From Flavobacteriaceae bacterium PS02337 (GTDB lineage Bacteria > Bacteroidota > Bacteroidia > Flavobacteriales > Flavobacteriaceae): a DNA stretch of 64,000 bases. This document shows positions 1 through 8,218 of the stretch, in pieces. The position numbers and the translations under genes were made by a program. A model generated the notes under the pieces. The model did no database searches. It saw only the letters and a list, made by a program, of their open reading frames with translations, and was not told the origin of the DNA. The stretch spans positions 124,001-188,000 of the forward strand of contig JASCOE010000008.1 of the NCBI GenBank assembly GCA_029959285.1. Direction: 5' to 3'. The stretch's first letter is position 1, and every line of letters starts with the position of its first letter.

Positions 1-1148
1 GTATTTGAAACTGTTCCATTCGGAACATAATATCCGTCAGCATTATTATTCCAAAACATGACATAACTTATTTGAATATCATTTTTAGTCAAAGCGCTGT
101 ATAACAAAGTCGAAAACCAATCTGTAATGGCTGGCGTTGAGGTTGTAACACGATATCCAGTTTCAGTTAAAGCCGCGATTTTTACTTTCGCTTTAGCGTA
201 ATCTGAAAGGATTTTAAGTTTTGAATTTGCTTTATCAGAACCAATTTGTCCTTGATTATTGAAATCGCCGTAATTGTCCATTCCGATAATATCAACATAT
301 TTATCGCCTGGATAACGGCTTAAATAATTGGTTTCGGTTGTATAAGAGTTATCAGGAGAAAAAGCATATAAAATGTTGTGAACGCCTTTTGTGTTCTTTA
401 AATAATCAACAGTAAATTGATACGCTTTTTTGTATTCATCGGGAGTACAAAAATCGGCTCCCCACCAAAACCAGCTTCCGTCAAATTCGTGAAAAGGTCT
501 GAAAATAACTGGAATCAATTCGCCGTTTGAACCTTTTAAATTTGAAAATACGCTCGCTACTTTGTCTAGTTTTTTCTTGTACCATTCGTTATTTGCTCCG
601 CCTGGCAGAATACTTCTAAATGCAGTTGCTTTTTGTTCAGAAGTCATATCTGAAGCGTAAAAAGAATCTTCTTTATTAGGTTCTCTCAAATGCCAACTGA
701 AAGTGTTGATTATTCCTTTCGCGTAAGCGACTTTAGTATCGACAATTACTTTTTGTTCTTGCTGATAAAACCAATTATCTGCTTGATTATTATTGTTTTT
801 ATCTGTAATAAAAATAAAATCTGAACCTAAAACCGCAGGATCAAAGCCTGTATTTTTTTTAATGTCTGAATCTCCGCCTGCATCTTTATAAAAACCTGTA
901 AAAGCATCTTGTTGACCAATTGCGGTTTTGGTTTTTGCGAGTCTTTTTAAGTTGTAAAAAAGTGCAACAGTTTCTTTTGTTGCGCTAGGATCAACCATAT
1001 AAGATGCCGCGTTTGAAGTCGTTAAAGGATCGTTTTGCGTTGGCGGATCTACGATAATTTCTTCCGCAGAATCTTTGTCTGATGAACAGCTAGTTACAAT
1101 TAGAACCGCTACACTCAGATATATTATTTTTAAAAGATGTTTTTTCAT
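1..1148 (-). CDS. GH26 endo-beta-1,4-mannanase lipoprotein (C-terminus beyond window)
   Basis: This is the distal gene seen of a leftward mannan operon; its 3' end lies outside the window, so about 382 codons are visible. It starts at the ATG whose complement is at 1146-1148, five bases after the stop of the upstream CBM-like gene. The N-terminus MKKHLLKIIYL followed by VTSCSSD is a lipoprotein signal, and SSD after the cysteine fits export to the outer membrane or cell surface. The GH26 acid/base region reads RPFHEFDGSWFWWG and the nucleophile region reads ALTETGY. Both match the paralogue at 5582-6718, which shares the same fold and order of motifs. Predicted role is endo-cleavage of beta-mannan to mannooligosaccharides. 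Family assignment is strong; the preferred substrate within GH26 is inferred from the neighbours. Confidence 0.9.
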   Translation of the reverse strand, partial: MKKHLLKIIYLSVAVLIVTSCSSDKDSAEEIIVDPPTQNDPLTTSNAASYMVDPSATKETVALFYNLKRLAKTKTAIGQQDAFTGFYKDAGGDSDIKKNTGFDPAVLGSDFIFITDKNNNNQADNWFYQQEQKVIVDTKVAYAKGIINTFSWHLREPNKEDSFYASDMTSEQKATAFRSILPGGANNEWYKKKLDKVASVFSNLKGSNGELIPVIFRPFHEFDGSWFWWGADFCTPDEYKKAYQFTVDYLKNTKGVHNILYAFSPDNSYTTETNYLSRYPGDKYVDIIGMDNYGDFNNQGQIGSDKANSKLKILSDYAKAKVKIAALTETGYRVTTSTPAITDWFSTLLYSALTKNDIQISYVMFWNNNADGYYVPNGTVSN

Positions 1149-1153
1149 TTTGG

Positions 1154-1702
1154 CTATTTTGTTTCGGGACTTAGTTTAGCATATTCTTCTTCACCAAGCG
1201 CAATCATATTTATATCGTCAAAAAAAACAGTGCCGTTTGTTTGTGCCAAAGCAAGCATTATTCTAATTTTTTTTGCGTTTGCTGGAATTTTTACTGCTTT
1301 TTTGTAGTTCGTCCAATCGGTTGTGTTTTTTGCTCTTCCAATAGTTTCTGAACTAATTTGTTTATCGGCTGCATTAGTAAATTCTATAATTATCGCAGCA
1401 GCTTTATATTCTTCTTTTTGATTTTCTACTTGATCGGTTTTCATCCAAGCGCTGCATTCAATGGCATAACTATTTTTCGGAATCAAAATAATTTGATCCA
1501 AAGCTTTCCATTCTGCTCCTGTATATTGATTTATCAAAGCGCTGCTTCTTCCTGTTTTTTTATCGTAAGATGAAAGTGCGGCATTTTCCTGACCATTCCA
1601 ATTGGTAAGATCTCTTTCAAAGCCAGCATTTTTTACGAGATTTAACTGAGCATTTGTTATTGTGGCAAGAAATAATAAACTAAAAAGTAAAAGTTTTTTC
1701 AT
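1154..1702 (-). CDS. Secreted carbohydrate-binding-module-like (jelly-roll) protein
   Basis: Small exported protein of 182 residues. I place the start at the ATG complemented at 1700-1702 because MKKLLLFSLLFLATITNAQ is a clean Sec signal; an in-frame upstream start would add 18 unlikely residues and run into the preceding epimerase gene. The mature protein opens with NLVKNAGFERDLTNW, the usual opening of CBM4/9/16/22-type beta-sandwich domains, and ends with a stretch containing VFFDDINM, the typical last strand. No catalytic motif is visible, and the domain fills the protein. It lies between the epimerase and a GH26 gene and probably helps bind mannan at the envelope. The exact CBM family cannot be assigned by eye. 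Confidence 0.75.
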   Translation of the reverse strand: MKKLLLFSLLFLATITNAQLNLVKNAGFERDLTNWNGQENAALSSYDKKTGRSSALINQYTGAEWKALDQIILIPKNSYAIECSAWMKTDQVENQKEEYKAAAIIIEFTNAADKQISSETIGRAKNTTDWTNYKKAVKIPANAKKIRIMLALAQTNGTVFFDDINMIALGEEEYAKLSPETK

Positions 1703-1736
1703 GATAATGCAATAATTAGAATTTGAACGAAATAGG

Positions 1737-2927
1737 TTAATCTTGAATTCGGGCAATAAGTTCTAAGCAAGCGCGACCGTTATGATAAGGGCATTTCCAG
1801 AATCCGGCTTTATCTTTTTCCATTAAAGAATAATCGCCGTAAACTCCCCAAAACCATTCGCCGTTTTGCGGATCAATCATGTGTTTTTTTGTGAATTTCC
1901 AGATTTTATAAACGATATCCAAATATTCTTCTTTTCCTGTTAATTGATAAGCATTGTAAAAACCGATTAAGGCTTCCGCTTGCGGCCACCAATGTTTTTC
2001 TGGAATCAATTCGTCTTTTTCTGGATCAAATTCATACCATAAACCGCCATCAGAATCTAAACCTTCTTTGGTAACTTCGGCCATTTGAATTGCATGTTTT
2101 TTATAGTTAACAATCAAAGTTTCGTTTCCTGAAATTTCAGCGCATTGCTGTAAAAGCCAAGCTGCTTCAATATCATGTCCGTATGAAATTACGTCTGGTT
2201 TTTCGACCCAATTTTCATCAAAAAATAAATGCAAATGACCTGTTTCTGTATTGATGAAATATTTTTCGATTGTTTCTAATAATTCAACAATGTCGTGAAG
2301 CAGTTTTTCGTCTTTCCAAACTTTATATAAATTCACATAACCTTCAATAATATGAAGATGCGTATTCATCGTTTTCTTTTCGTTGGCGTCTTTTGCGCTT
2401 AAACGCAAATCTTCAATTGGTTGCCAATCTCTTGTAAAAGCTTCAAAATAACCTTTATTCACTTTGTCGTAACTGTGTTCTTGAATTTTTGAATATAAAT
2501 TTTTAGCTATTTCTAAGGCTTTTTCATCTTTAGAAATTACATAGTATTCAGACAATCCATAGATGGCAAATGCTAGAGCGTAAATTTGGTTTTTGGTGTC
2601 TTTTGGAGTTTTATCCTCATTAATACTCCAAAAAAGACCTCCAAACTGTGTGTCATAAAAATTAGCAGCAAGAAATTCAAATGCTCTTTTTGCCAGATTT
2701 TTGTGGTTTTCGTTTTTTGTGGTTTGATAACTGGCAGAAAACGTCCAAAGAATTCGGGCATTTAAAACCGAACCTTTTTCTGCATTGGCAATTTGATGAT
2801 CATTAAAATCGATTTGACCAACAAAACCGCCATTTTGATCGTCGACAGTTCGTTCTGACCAATAATTTAAAATGGAATTCAGTTCTGCGGTTAACTCAGA
2901 TTTTAAAAGCTTTTTTTGTAATGACAC
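1737..2927 (-). CDS. Mannobiose / cellobiose 2-epimerase (AGE superfamily)
   Basis: Cytoplasmic 396-residue (alpha/alpha)6-barrel epimerase, the usual length for cellobiose 2-epimerases. Family motifs are present: HLHIIEGYVNLYKVW, ISYGHDIEAAWLL, KHWWPQAEALIGFYNAY and CPYHNGRACLE. The histidines in YGHD and PYHN correspond to the catalytic pair of the family. It has no signal peptide. In mannan-degrading Bacteroidetes this enzyme turns beta-1,4-mannobiose into mannosyl-glucose, the substrate of the GH130 enzyme encoded six bases upstream. The tight spacing to the GH130 gene and to the transporter makes this pathway role much more likely than cellobiose or N-acylglucosamine metabolism. Confidence 0.9.
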   Translation of the reverse strand: MSLQKKLLKSELTAELNSILNYWSERTVDDQNGGFVGQIDFNDHQIANAEKGSVLNARILWTFSASYQTTKNENHKNLAKRAFEFLAANFYDTQFGGLFWSINEDKTPKDTKNQIYALAFAIYGLSEYYVISKDEKALEIAKNLYSKIQEHSYDKVNKGYFEAFTRDWQPIEDLRLSAKDANEKKTMNTHLHIIEGYVNLYKVWKDEKLLHDIVELLETIEKYFINTETGHLHLFFDENWVEKPDVISYGHDIEAAWLLQQCAEISGNETLIVNYKKHAIQMAEVTKEGLDSDGGLWYEFDPEKDELIPEKHWWPQAEALIGFYNAYQLTGKEEYLDIVYKIWKFTKKHMIDPQNGEWFWGVYGDYSLMEKDKAGFWKCPYHNGRACLELIARIQD

Positions 2928-2933
2928 GATATT

Positions 2934-4124
2934 TTAAATTGCGTTATTTTTTTCGATTTGATTAATGATTGTCTGAACTGAACCTGCAGAAATAAAAGTG
3001 TCTGCTGGAGCATTTGTTACATAATCAACCAATTTTTCTACAGATGAAACGGCAACGTGCATTCTTGTATCTGAAGAAGCGTAATAAACATAAACAGTTC
3101 CATCTTCATCTTCAATCCATCCGTTAGAAAATAAAACATTCGAAACGTCACCAACTCTTTCAATTCCTTCAGGTCCCATAAAATGTCCGGCCGGAACGTG
3201 CGTTACTTTTGCAATATCATTCAAATCAGTCATAAACATGTATAATGTATAACGTAATCCTGCGGCAGTATTTCGAACTCCGTGCGCTAAATGTAACCAG
3301 CCTTTTGAAGTTTTTATTGGAGCAGGACCAAGACCATTTTTCAATTCATAAATAGTATGATATTGTTTTCCGAAGATGATTTTTTCCTCTTTAACAACAG
3401 GATTTGTCATATCATCAACATAACCTAAACCAATTCCGCCGCCAGAACCAACATCAATAAAACCATCTTGCGGACGCGTATATAAAGCATATTTTCCGTT
3501 TACAAATTCTGGATGTAAAACTACATTTCGCTGTTGTCCTGTATTTGAAATCAAATCAGGAAGTCTTTCCCAATTTACTAAATCTTTAGAACGCACGATT
3601 CCTGCATTGGCTACAGCCGAACTTGTATCGCCTTTTGGAGCTTTAGGATCTTTTCTTTCGGTGCAGAAAATACCGTAAACAAATCCATCTTCGTGATGTA
3701 CAAGACGCATATCGTACACGTTTGTGTCTGGTTCTTCAGTTTGTGGAATCACGCAAGGTTTATTCCAAAATTTGAAATTGTCCACTCCGTTTGGACTTTC
3801 CGCAATAGCGAAAAACGATTTTCTGTCGATTCCTTCAACACGAACCGCCATTAAATATTTTCCGTTCCATTTCATCGCGCCAGCGTTGAAAGCTGCATTT
3901 ATTCCAATTCTTTCCTGCAAAAATGGATTTGTATTTTCATTAAAATCAAAACGCCAGTTTAACGGAATATGAGCCGCTGTAACAACAGGATTTTTATAAC
4001 GATCATAAATACCGTTTCCGATAATTTCCTGTGGTTCGTTTTTTTGTTCGATTAGTTTTGTATGTTGTTTTTCTAATGCCGATTTTCTTTCTTGAAAAAT
4101 GGCTGAAGAGGTGATTGTCGTCAT
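2934..4124 (-). CDS. GH130 4-O-beta-D-mannosyl-D-glucose phosphorylase
   Basis: Cytoplasmic 396-residue five-bladed propeller enzyme, without signal peptide. The sequence carries typical GH130 stretches: RVEGIDRKSFFAIAESPNG, DPKAPKGDTSSAVANAGIVRS, and GLGPAPIKTSKGWLHLAHG. The length and the RVEG..RKS segment resemble GH130 subfamily 1, the mannosylglucose phosphorylases. Reaction: mannosyl-glucose plus phosphate gives alpha-mannose-1-phosphate plus glucose. It sits 30 bases after the transporter gene and 6 bases before the epimerase gene, so the three encode import, isomerisation and phosphorolysis of mannobiose. GH130 also includes mannooligosaccharide phosphorylases, so subfamily is inferred rather than proven. 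Confidence 0.9.
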   Translation of the reverse strand: MTTITSSAIFQERKSALEKQHTKLIEQKNEPQEIIGNGIYDRYKNPVVTAAHIPLNWRFDFNENTNPFLQERIGINAAFNAGAMKWNGKYLMAVRVEGIDRKSFFAIAESPNGVDNFKFWNKPCVIPQTEEPDTNVYDMRLVHHEDGFVYGIFCTERKDPKAPKGDTSSAVANAGIVRSKDLVNWERLPDLISNTGQQRNVVLHPEFVNGKYALYTRPQDGFIDVGSGGGIGLGYVDDMTNPVVKEEKIIFGKQYHTIYELKNGLGPAPIKTSKGWLHLAHGVRNTAAGLRYTLYMFMTDLNDIAKVTHVPAGHFMGPEGIERVGDVSNVLFSNGWIEDEDGTVYVYYASSDTRMHVAVSSVEKLVDYVTNAPADTFISAGSVQTIINQIEKNNAI

Positions 4125-4154
4125 ATTAATTGATTTCTGTGTCTGTATGGTTTA

Positions 4155-5543
4155 TTATTTTTGATCTCTCTTTTCGTTTAAATCCTGTTCTATAATCTGT
4201 AATTTTTCTTCTGATAAAGGATAAAATGCTATAAAAGCAACCGAAATCGCTGCAGCAATTGCAGGCAGTATGCTTAACATTAATTGAATTCCGTTTTGTG
4301 CAGTTGCTGTTTGCTCAACATTGGCTTGAAAACCGTAATAACCTAAAAGCCATCCCGCTCCAGCGCCTCCAATTGTCCATCCGAATTTTTGTGACATGGA
4401 AGAAGCTGAGAAAACTAAACCTGTTGCTCTGCGTCCTTCTTTCCATTCTGAATAATCGGCGCTGTCTGCGTACATAGACCAGATTAATGGGAAAATGCAT
4501 CCTGCGCAAATACTAATTAAAACCTGAAAACTTAGGATTAATGAAATATCTTCTTTTCCGAATAAATAGAAAATCAGACTTAAAATTGCCGCCAAAGCCA
4601 TAGCGCCAAAGAATGTTTTCTTTTTACCAATTTTATTCGCGATTGGTGTTGCAATGATTACTCCGATAATATTTGCCGCTTGTCCTAAAACCAAATAAAT
4701 TGAAGTTGGTGTCATGTGGAAATCGGTTCCAAAAAGTGAAAAATCGAAGTTTACGGTACTGCTTACATAATATTTAAAGTAATAAACTGCGGCTCCGTCA
4801 CGAATTGAATTAAAAACTAAAGCGCCAATTCCGGCTCCAAGCAAAATCCACCACGGTCTATTTTTTAGAAGATCTTTTAAGTCTTCTTTTAAGTTGTTTT
4901 GCTCATTCTCAATTGGTTTAATTCTTTCTTTTGTGAAGAAAAAACAAGCCCAGAAAAAGATTGTTGTAATGAATCCGAAAACAGAAATTGTTGCCAACCA
5001 TCCTGTTTTAGAATTTAGATTTCCTCCAAAATAATTTACCAAAGGTTCAATTAACCAAAGTGCCAAAAGACTTCCTCCAAAAGCAAAAACCATACGATAA
5101 GAAGAAAGCGTGTTTCTTTCTTTTCTATCTGAAGACATAACGCCTAAAAGTGATGCGTAAGGAACATTGATTAAAGAATAAATCATCATCATTAGTGAAT
5201 ACGTCACATACGCGTAAATGATTTTTCCTTTTTCGTCAAAATCTGGAGTGTAGAAAGTTAGAACTCCAATCACGGCAAAAGGAATAGCAACCCAAAGTAA
5301 ATACGGTCTGAATTTTCCCCATTTGCTTTTTGTTCTGTCAGCTAGAATTCCGACAATTGGGTCAAAACAAGAATCCCAGATTCGGGTAATTAAAAACATA
5401 GTTCCTACTACGGCTGGTGCCAATCCGAAAACGTCGGTATAGAAAAATAACAGATACATACTGAAAATTTTCCAAAACATGGATGATGCAGCATCTCCAA
5501 GTCCGTAACCGATTTTTTCTTTTAAACTGATTTTGTCGTGCAT
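4155..5543 (-). CDS. GPH-family (MFS) sugar:cation symporter, probably mannobiose importer
   Basis: Inner-membrane protein of 462 residues with about twelve hydrophobic segments. The opening LKEKIGYGLGDAASSMFW and the FFYTDVFGL segment are characteristic of the glycoside-pentoside-hexuronide:cation symporter family, as is DRTKSKWGKFRPYLLW in the first cytoplasmic loop. It lies 38 bases after the GH26 gene and 30 bases before the GH130 gene, which points to uptake of mannobiose or other short mannooligosaccharides from the periplasm. Substrate is inferred from context only; sequence of this family does not reveal it. Confidence 0.88.
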   Translation of the reverse strand: MHDKISLKEKIGYGLGDAASSMFWKIFSMYLLFFYTDVFGLAPAVVGTMFLITRIWDSCFDPIVGILADRTKSKWGKFRPYLLWVAIPFAVIGVLTFYTPDFDEKGKIIYAYVTYSLMMMIYSLINVPYASLLGVMSSDRKERNTLSSYRMVFAFGGSLLALWLIEPLVNYFGGNLNSKTGWLATISVFGFITTIFFWACFFFTKERIKPIENEQNNLKEDLKDLLKNRPWWILLGAGIGALVFNSIRDGAAVYYFKYYVSSTVNFDFSLFGTDFHMTPTSIYLVLGQAANIIGVIIATPIANKIGKKKTFFGAMALAAILSLIFYLFGKEDISLILSFQVLISICAGCIFPLIWSMYADSADYSEWKEGRRATGLVFSASSMSQKFGWTIGGAGAGWLLGYYGFQANVEQTATAQNGIQLMLSILPAIAAAISVAFIAFYPLSEEKLQIIEQDLNEKRDQK

Positions 5544-5581
5544 TGATTAATTTTTTGAGGTTTTGGTTTTGAGTTTAGGTT

Positions 5582-6718
5582 TTATTTTAAAGTTTTTTTA
5601 ATGTCTTTTTCAAATATAGTTTTATCCAAATTATAAAAATCGATAAAATCTTTTTCGCTTACTTGTCCGTTAAACGGAACGTAATAATGCATTTTTTGTT
5701 CTTTTTCTTGCCAGCCGTGATTTCTCCATAAAAGCACATAAGAAATTTTATAATCTCCTATCGCTTTCAATAAAGTTCCTGTCCACCATTTTGGGTCTGG
5801 AACAGCTTCATAACCAGCTTCTGCCAGAGCAATCAATTTATGTTTTTTTGAATTGATTTCATTCAATATTTTAAACTGATTTTGAACTTCACGAATAAAT
5901 TTTTCACCATTCGTGTCATTAGTGTTTTGATAACTGTCAAAACTTAACATGTCAGCGTAATTGTCACCAGGATAATTGGTTAAGAAATCTGCTTCACTTG
6001 CAAAACCGCCTGTATTGTAAACATAAACTAAATTGTGAACTCCTTTTTTCTGAAGATAATCGACAGTAAATTTCCAAGCCGTTTTAAATTCTTCTGGAGT
6101 ACAATTTCCTTTTCCCCACCAAAACCAACCGCCAGTTAATTCATGAAATGGTCTAAAAAGAATTGGAATATTTTTACCATTTTTATCTTTTAAAGAAAGG
6201 AAGAAAACAGCAGCTTTATCTAACCAAGAAATAAATTTTTTGTGATTTTCTGCTCCTGGAAGAATGGTTTTTAAAGAATTAGGAACATTATCCCAAGCGC
6301 TTTTTCCAGTAGCAGGATTATCAAAATGCCAGCTGATTGTCGAAATTCCGCCTCTTGCATTAGCTTCAATAATATATTGTTTCATTTTTTTGAATGGAAC
6401 TCCATCAATATTATTTGCATCATCTTTTTCTAAACCTGCAATATCCCAGCCGTAAACCGCAGGATAATCGCCAACTACGTCTTTTACATCGCTGCGTCCA
6501 TCTTCATATTTCCATTTTACGCCATAAGCCAAATCATCTTGATGTCCGAAAAGAAACCCTTTTTGAGATAAAGTATTCAGGTTTTTGTATAAAGTTTTGG
6601 TTTCGGTTGTTGCTTTTTTATCCGAAAGTGACAAATTAGTATTACTTGTACTTTTTTGAGAAAAGCACGAAGTCGTAATAAGAGTAAGGGTTAAGAGCTT
6701 TATAAAGTGTTTTTTCAT
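5582..6718 (-). CDS. GH26 endo-beta-1,4-mannanase lipoprotein
   Basis: First gene of the leftward mannan operon, 378 residues. The signal ends in LITTSC with the cysteine at residue 18, so it is a predicted lipoprotein. The GH26 catalytic pair is seen as RPFHELTGGWFWWG (acid/base Glu at about residue 193) and ALAEAGYE (nucleophile Glu at about residue 300); WHFDNP at about 130-135 is another conserved active-site stretch. It is a paralogue of the enzyme at 1-1148 and probably differs in location or chain-length preference. Stops 38 bases before the transporter start. A candidate promoter lies at 6916-6923, leaving a leader of nearly 200 bases. Confidence 0.93.
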   Translation of the reverse strand: MKKHFIKLLTLTLITTSCFSQKSTSNTNLSLSDKKATTETKTLYKNLNTLSQKGFLFGHQDDLAYGVKWKYEDGRSDVKDVVGDYPAVYGWDIAGLEKDDANNIDGVPFKKMKQYIIEANARGGISTISWHFDNPATGKSAWDNVPNSLKTILPGAENHKKFISWLDKAAVFFLSLKDKNGKNIPILFRPFHELTGGWFWWGKGNCTPEEFKTAWKFTVDYLQKKGVHNLVYVYNTGGFASEADFLTNYPGDNYADMLSFDSYQNTNDTNGEKFIREVQNQFKILNEINSKKHKLIALAEAGYEAVPDPKWWTGTLLKAIGDYKISYVLLWRNHGWQEKEQKMHYYVPFNGQVSEKDFIDFYNLDKTIFEKDIKKTLK

Positions 6719-6809
6719 TGTAAAATTATACGTTACGGCTTAATTAAAAGCAAAATAAACAATAGGTTAAGAGTATTAAAAATGATGATTTTCTCTCTCG
6801 AAAATTCTG

Positions 6810-6822
6810 TATCATATTATTG
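6810..6822 (+). repeat. 13-bp direct repeat copy 1, candidate regulator site
   Basis: The 13 bases TATCATATTATTG occur here and again, identically, at 6967-6979. This copy lies in the presumed leader of the leftward GH26 operon. The AT-rich background makes chance similarity easier, but a 13-base exact match within 170 bases is notable. Confidence 0.4.
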
Positions 6823-6915
6823 TTAAAATTATTAAAACTATAAAAAGTTATTTAATAAAAAATGATTAATGTTTATTATTAATGTTCTTTTTAAAGAAAT
6901 GATAATTTGATTTTT

Positions 6916-6923
6916 CAAAGATA
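6916..6923 (-). promoter_or_regulatory. Candidate -7 promoter element for leftward mannan operon
   Basis: Reads TATCTTTG on the minus strand, matching the Bacteroidota consensus TAnnTTTG. A clear -33 TTG at the expected distance is not visible, which would fit a promoter that needs an activator such as the adjacent AraC-type protein. Confidence 0.45.
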
Positions 6924-6966
6924 AACGGATGAATATCGTGTAATTAATATTATTTTATCAATTATA

Positions 6967-6979
6967 TATCATATTATTG
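6967..6979 (+). repeat. 13-bp direct repeat copy 2, candidate regulator site
   Basis: Exact second copy of TATCATATTATTG. It is about 45 bases upstream of the leftward -7 element at 6916-6923 and about 45 bases before the regulator start codon at 7022, so it could serve either direction. Confidence 0.4.
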
Positions 6980-7021
6980 CAGTCAAAAAAGAATATAGCT
7001 TTCCCGAAAATAGATTTTAAG

Positions 7022-7900
7022 ATGAGTACTACAAAGAATTTTTATAGAGAAATTGCGCCGCTTGCATCAAGTGATAGCTTTTTGGTTTTTGATCGTGTAA
7101 AAGATAGTTTTGATTTTCCGGTTCATTATCATCCAGAATTTGAGATTAATTTTATCTTAAATGGAAAAGGCGTCAAACGTGTTGTTGGAGATAATATTGA
7201 AGAAATTGACAATGTCGAATTGGTTTTGATTGGTCCAAATTTATATCACGGTTGGGAATTGAATAAATGTACGAGCAAAAAAATTCACGAAATCACAATT
7301 CAGTTTCATAACGATCTGTTTCATGAGTCTTTATTGTCGAGACGAATTATGAATCCGATTCGAGATATGTTTAATAGATCTATTCATGGAATTCTTTTTT
7401 CTAAAAAAACAGCAGATGAGTTGACGCCTAGACTTGTCAGACTCTCTAAACTTGACGGTATGGACTATTTTTTAGAAATCACTTCTTTATTATATGATTT
7501 AGCCAATTCTAGAAATCAGCGTTTGCTTTCTACTTATACAGTTGATTATGATACGTTTGATGATTATGATAAAATGAAATTGGTTTACGAATATGTGCAG
7601 AAACATTTTGCTGAAAAAATAACTTTAGAAGATGTGGCAAATGTGGCCAGTATGTCGATTATTTCTTTTAACCGATTTATAAAAAAACGTACCGGAAAAA
7701 CTTTTGTCAATTATATAAATGATATTAGAATTGGTTATGCGGCGCGCTGGCTAGTTGAGAAAGATATGAGTGTTTCTGAAGTGGCTTTTAAATCGGGGTT
7801 TAATAATATTGCCAATTTTAATCGCAGTTTCAAAGCGACTAAAAATTGTACTCCTAGTCAATATAGAGAAGATTTCTCTGGGTTAAAACGTATTCTTTAA
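7022..7900 (+). CDS. AraC-family transcriptional regulator of the mannan locus
   Basis: 292-residue cytoplasmic regulator. The N-terminal half is a cupin-like sensor (FDFPVHYHPEFEINFILNGKG). The C-terminal hundred residues hold two helix-turn-helix units: ITLEDVANVASMSIISFNRF and SVSEVAFKSGFNNIANFNRSF, ending in CTPSQYRE. I chose the ATG at 7022 over an in-frame TTG at 6977 because the extension adds fifteen unconserved residues and overlaps the 13-base repeat. It sits exactly between the two divergent arms of the locus and most likely activates both when mannooligosaccharides bind the cupin domain. Many Bacteroides glycan loci use hybrid two-component or ECF regulators instead; the inducer here is unknown. 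Confidence 0.88.
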   Translation: MSTTKNFYREIAPLASSDSFLVFDRVKDSFDFPVHYHPEFEINFILNGKGVKRVVGDNIEEIDNVELVLIGPNLYHGWELNKCTSKKIHEITIQFHNDLFHESLLSRRIMNPIRDMFNRSIHGILFSKKTADELTPRLVRLSKLDGMDYFLEITSLLYDLANSRNQRLLSTYTVDYDTFDDYDKMKLVYEYVQKHFAEKITLEDVANVASMSIISFNRFIKKRTGKTFVNYINDIRIGYAARWLVEKDMSVSEVAFKSGFNNIANFNRSFKATKNCTPSQYREDFSGLKRIL

Positions 7901-8073
7901 CTGATACTTTTTTGTCATCAATAAATATTATTTTTAACGAAAACGTTTGATTTTTGCCTTTTCATTGTTTTTTATGTATGGTTTAGGTTCTTTTTGAGTA
8001 TTGTCATTGCGAATAATTCAAAATTTATATGATTTTATTTTCATATCCGTTTTTAAAATCGCTTACAGTAAAA

Positions 8074-8106
8074 ATATTATCATTAAATGATATAATATTA
8101 TCGATT
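8074..8106 (+). promoter_or_regulatory. Paired direct-repeat site upstream of susC promoter
   Basis: ATATTATCATT at 8074-8084 and ATATTATCGATT at 8095-8106 start 21 bases apart, two turns of the helix, and end at the -33 region. AraC-type activators commonly bind two direct half-sites in this geometry. The core ATTATC/TATCAT resembles the 13-base repeat near the regulator gene. Binding is inferred. Confidence 0.4.
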
Positions 8107-8132
8107 TGATAATTCTCAGTGTTATAGATTTG
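8106..8132 (+). promoter_or_regulatory. Candidate promoter of the susC operon
   Basis: TTG at 8106-8108 and TAGATTTG at 8125-8132, with a 16-base spacer, fit the Bacteroidota -33/-7 pattern. Confidence 0.45.
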
Positions 8133-8218
8133 TTAAATAATTTGAAAGATAAAATATCCAGGCTCTTTTTATTTTTCGAATTGGCAATAAAACACTTTAA
8201 ACTAACCAAACATTTATT

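Larger units (their letters stand above)
6719..7021. promoter_or_regulatory. Intergenic control region between divergent mannanase operon and AraC-type regulator gene
   Basis: Very AT-rich stretch without a credible gene. It holds a leftward -7 element TATCTTTG (complement at 6916-6923) and two exact copies of a 13-base direct repeat at 6810-6822 and 6967-6979. The second copy lies upstream of the leftward -7 element and also just ahead of the regulator start codon, a position fitting activation of the operon or autoregulation. Function is inferred from position only. Confidence 0.5.
7901..8218 (+). promoter_or_regulatory. Control region upstream of susC
   Basis: AT-rich intergenic stretch without a gene. 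It contains a candidate promoter (TTG at 8106-8108, TAGATTTG at 8125-8132) and, directly upstream of the -33 element, two similar 11-12 base sites at 8074-8084 and 8095-8106 spaced 21 bases apart. About 85 bases separate the -7 element from the susC start codon. Confidence 0.5.

Noticed and set aside
6977-7021. TTG start for the AraC regulator
   Set aside because: The extension overlaps the 13-base direct repeat and adds residues unlike other AraC N-termini; the ATG at 7022 is preferred.
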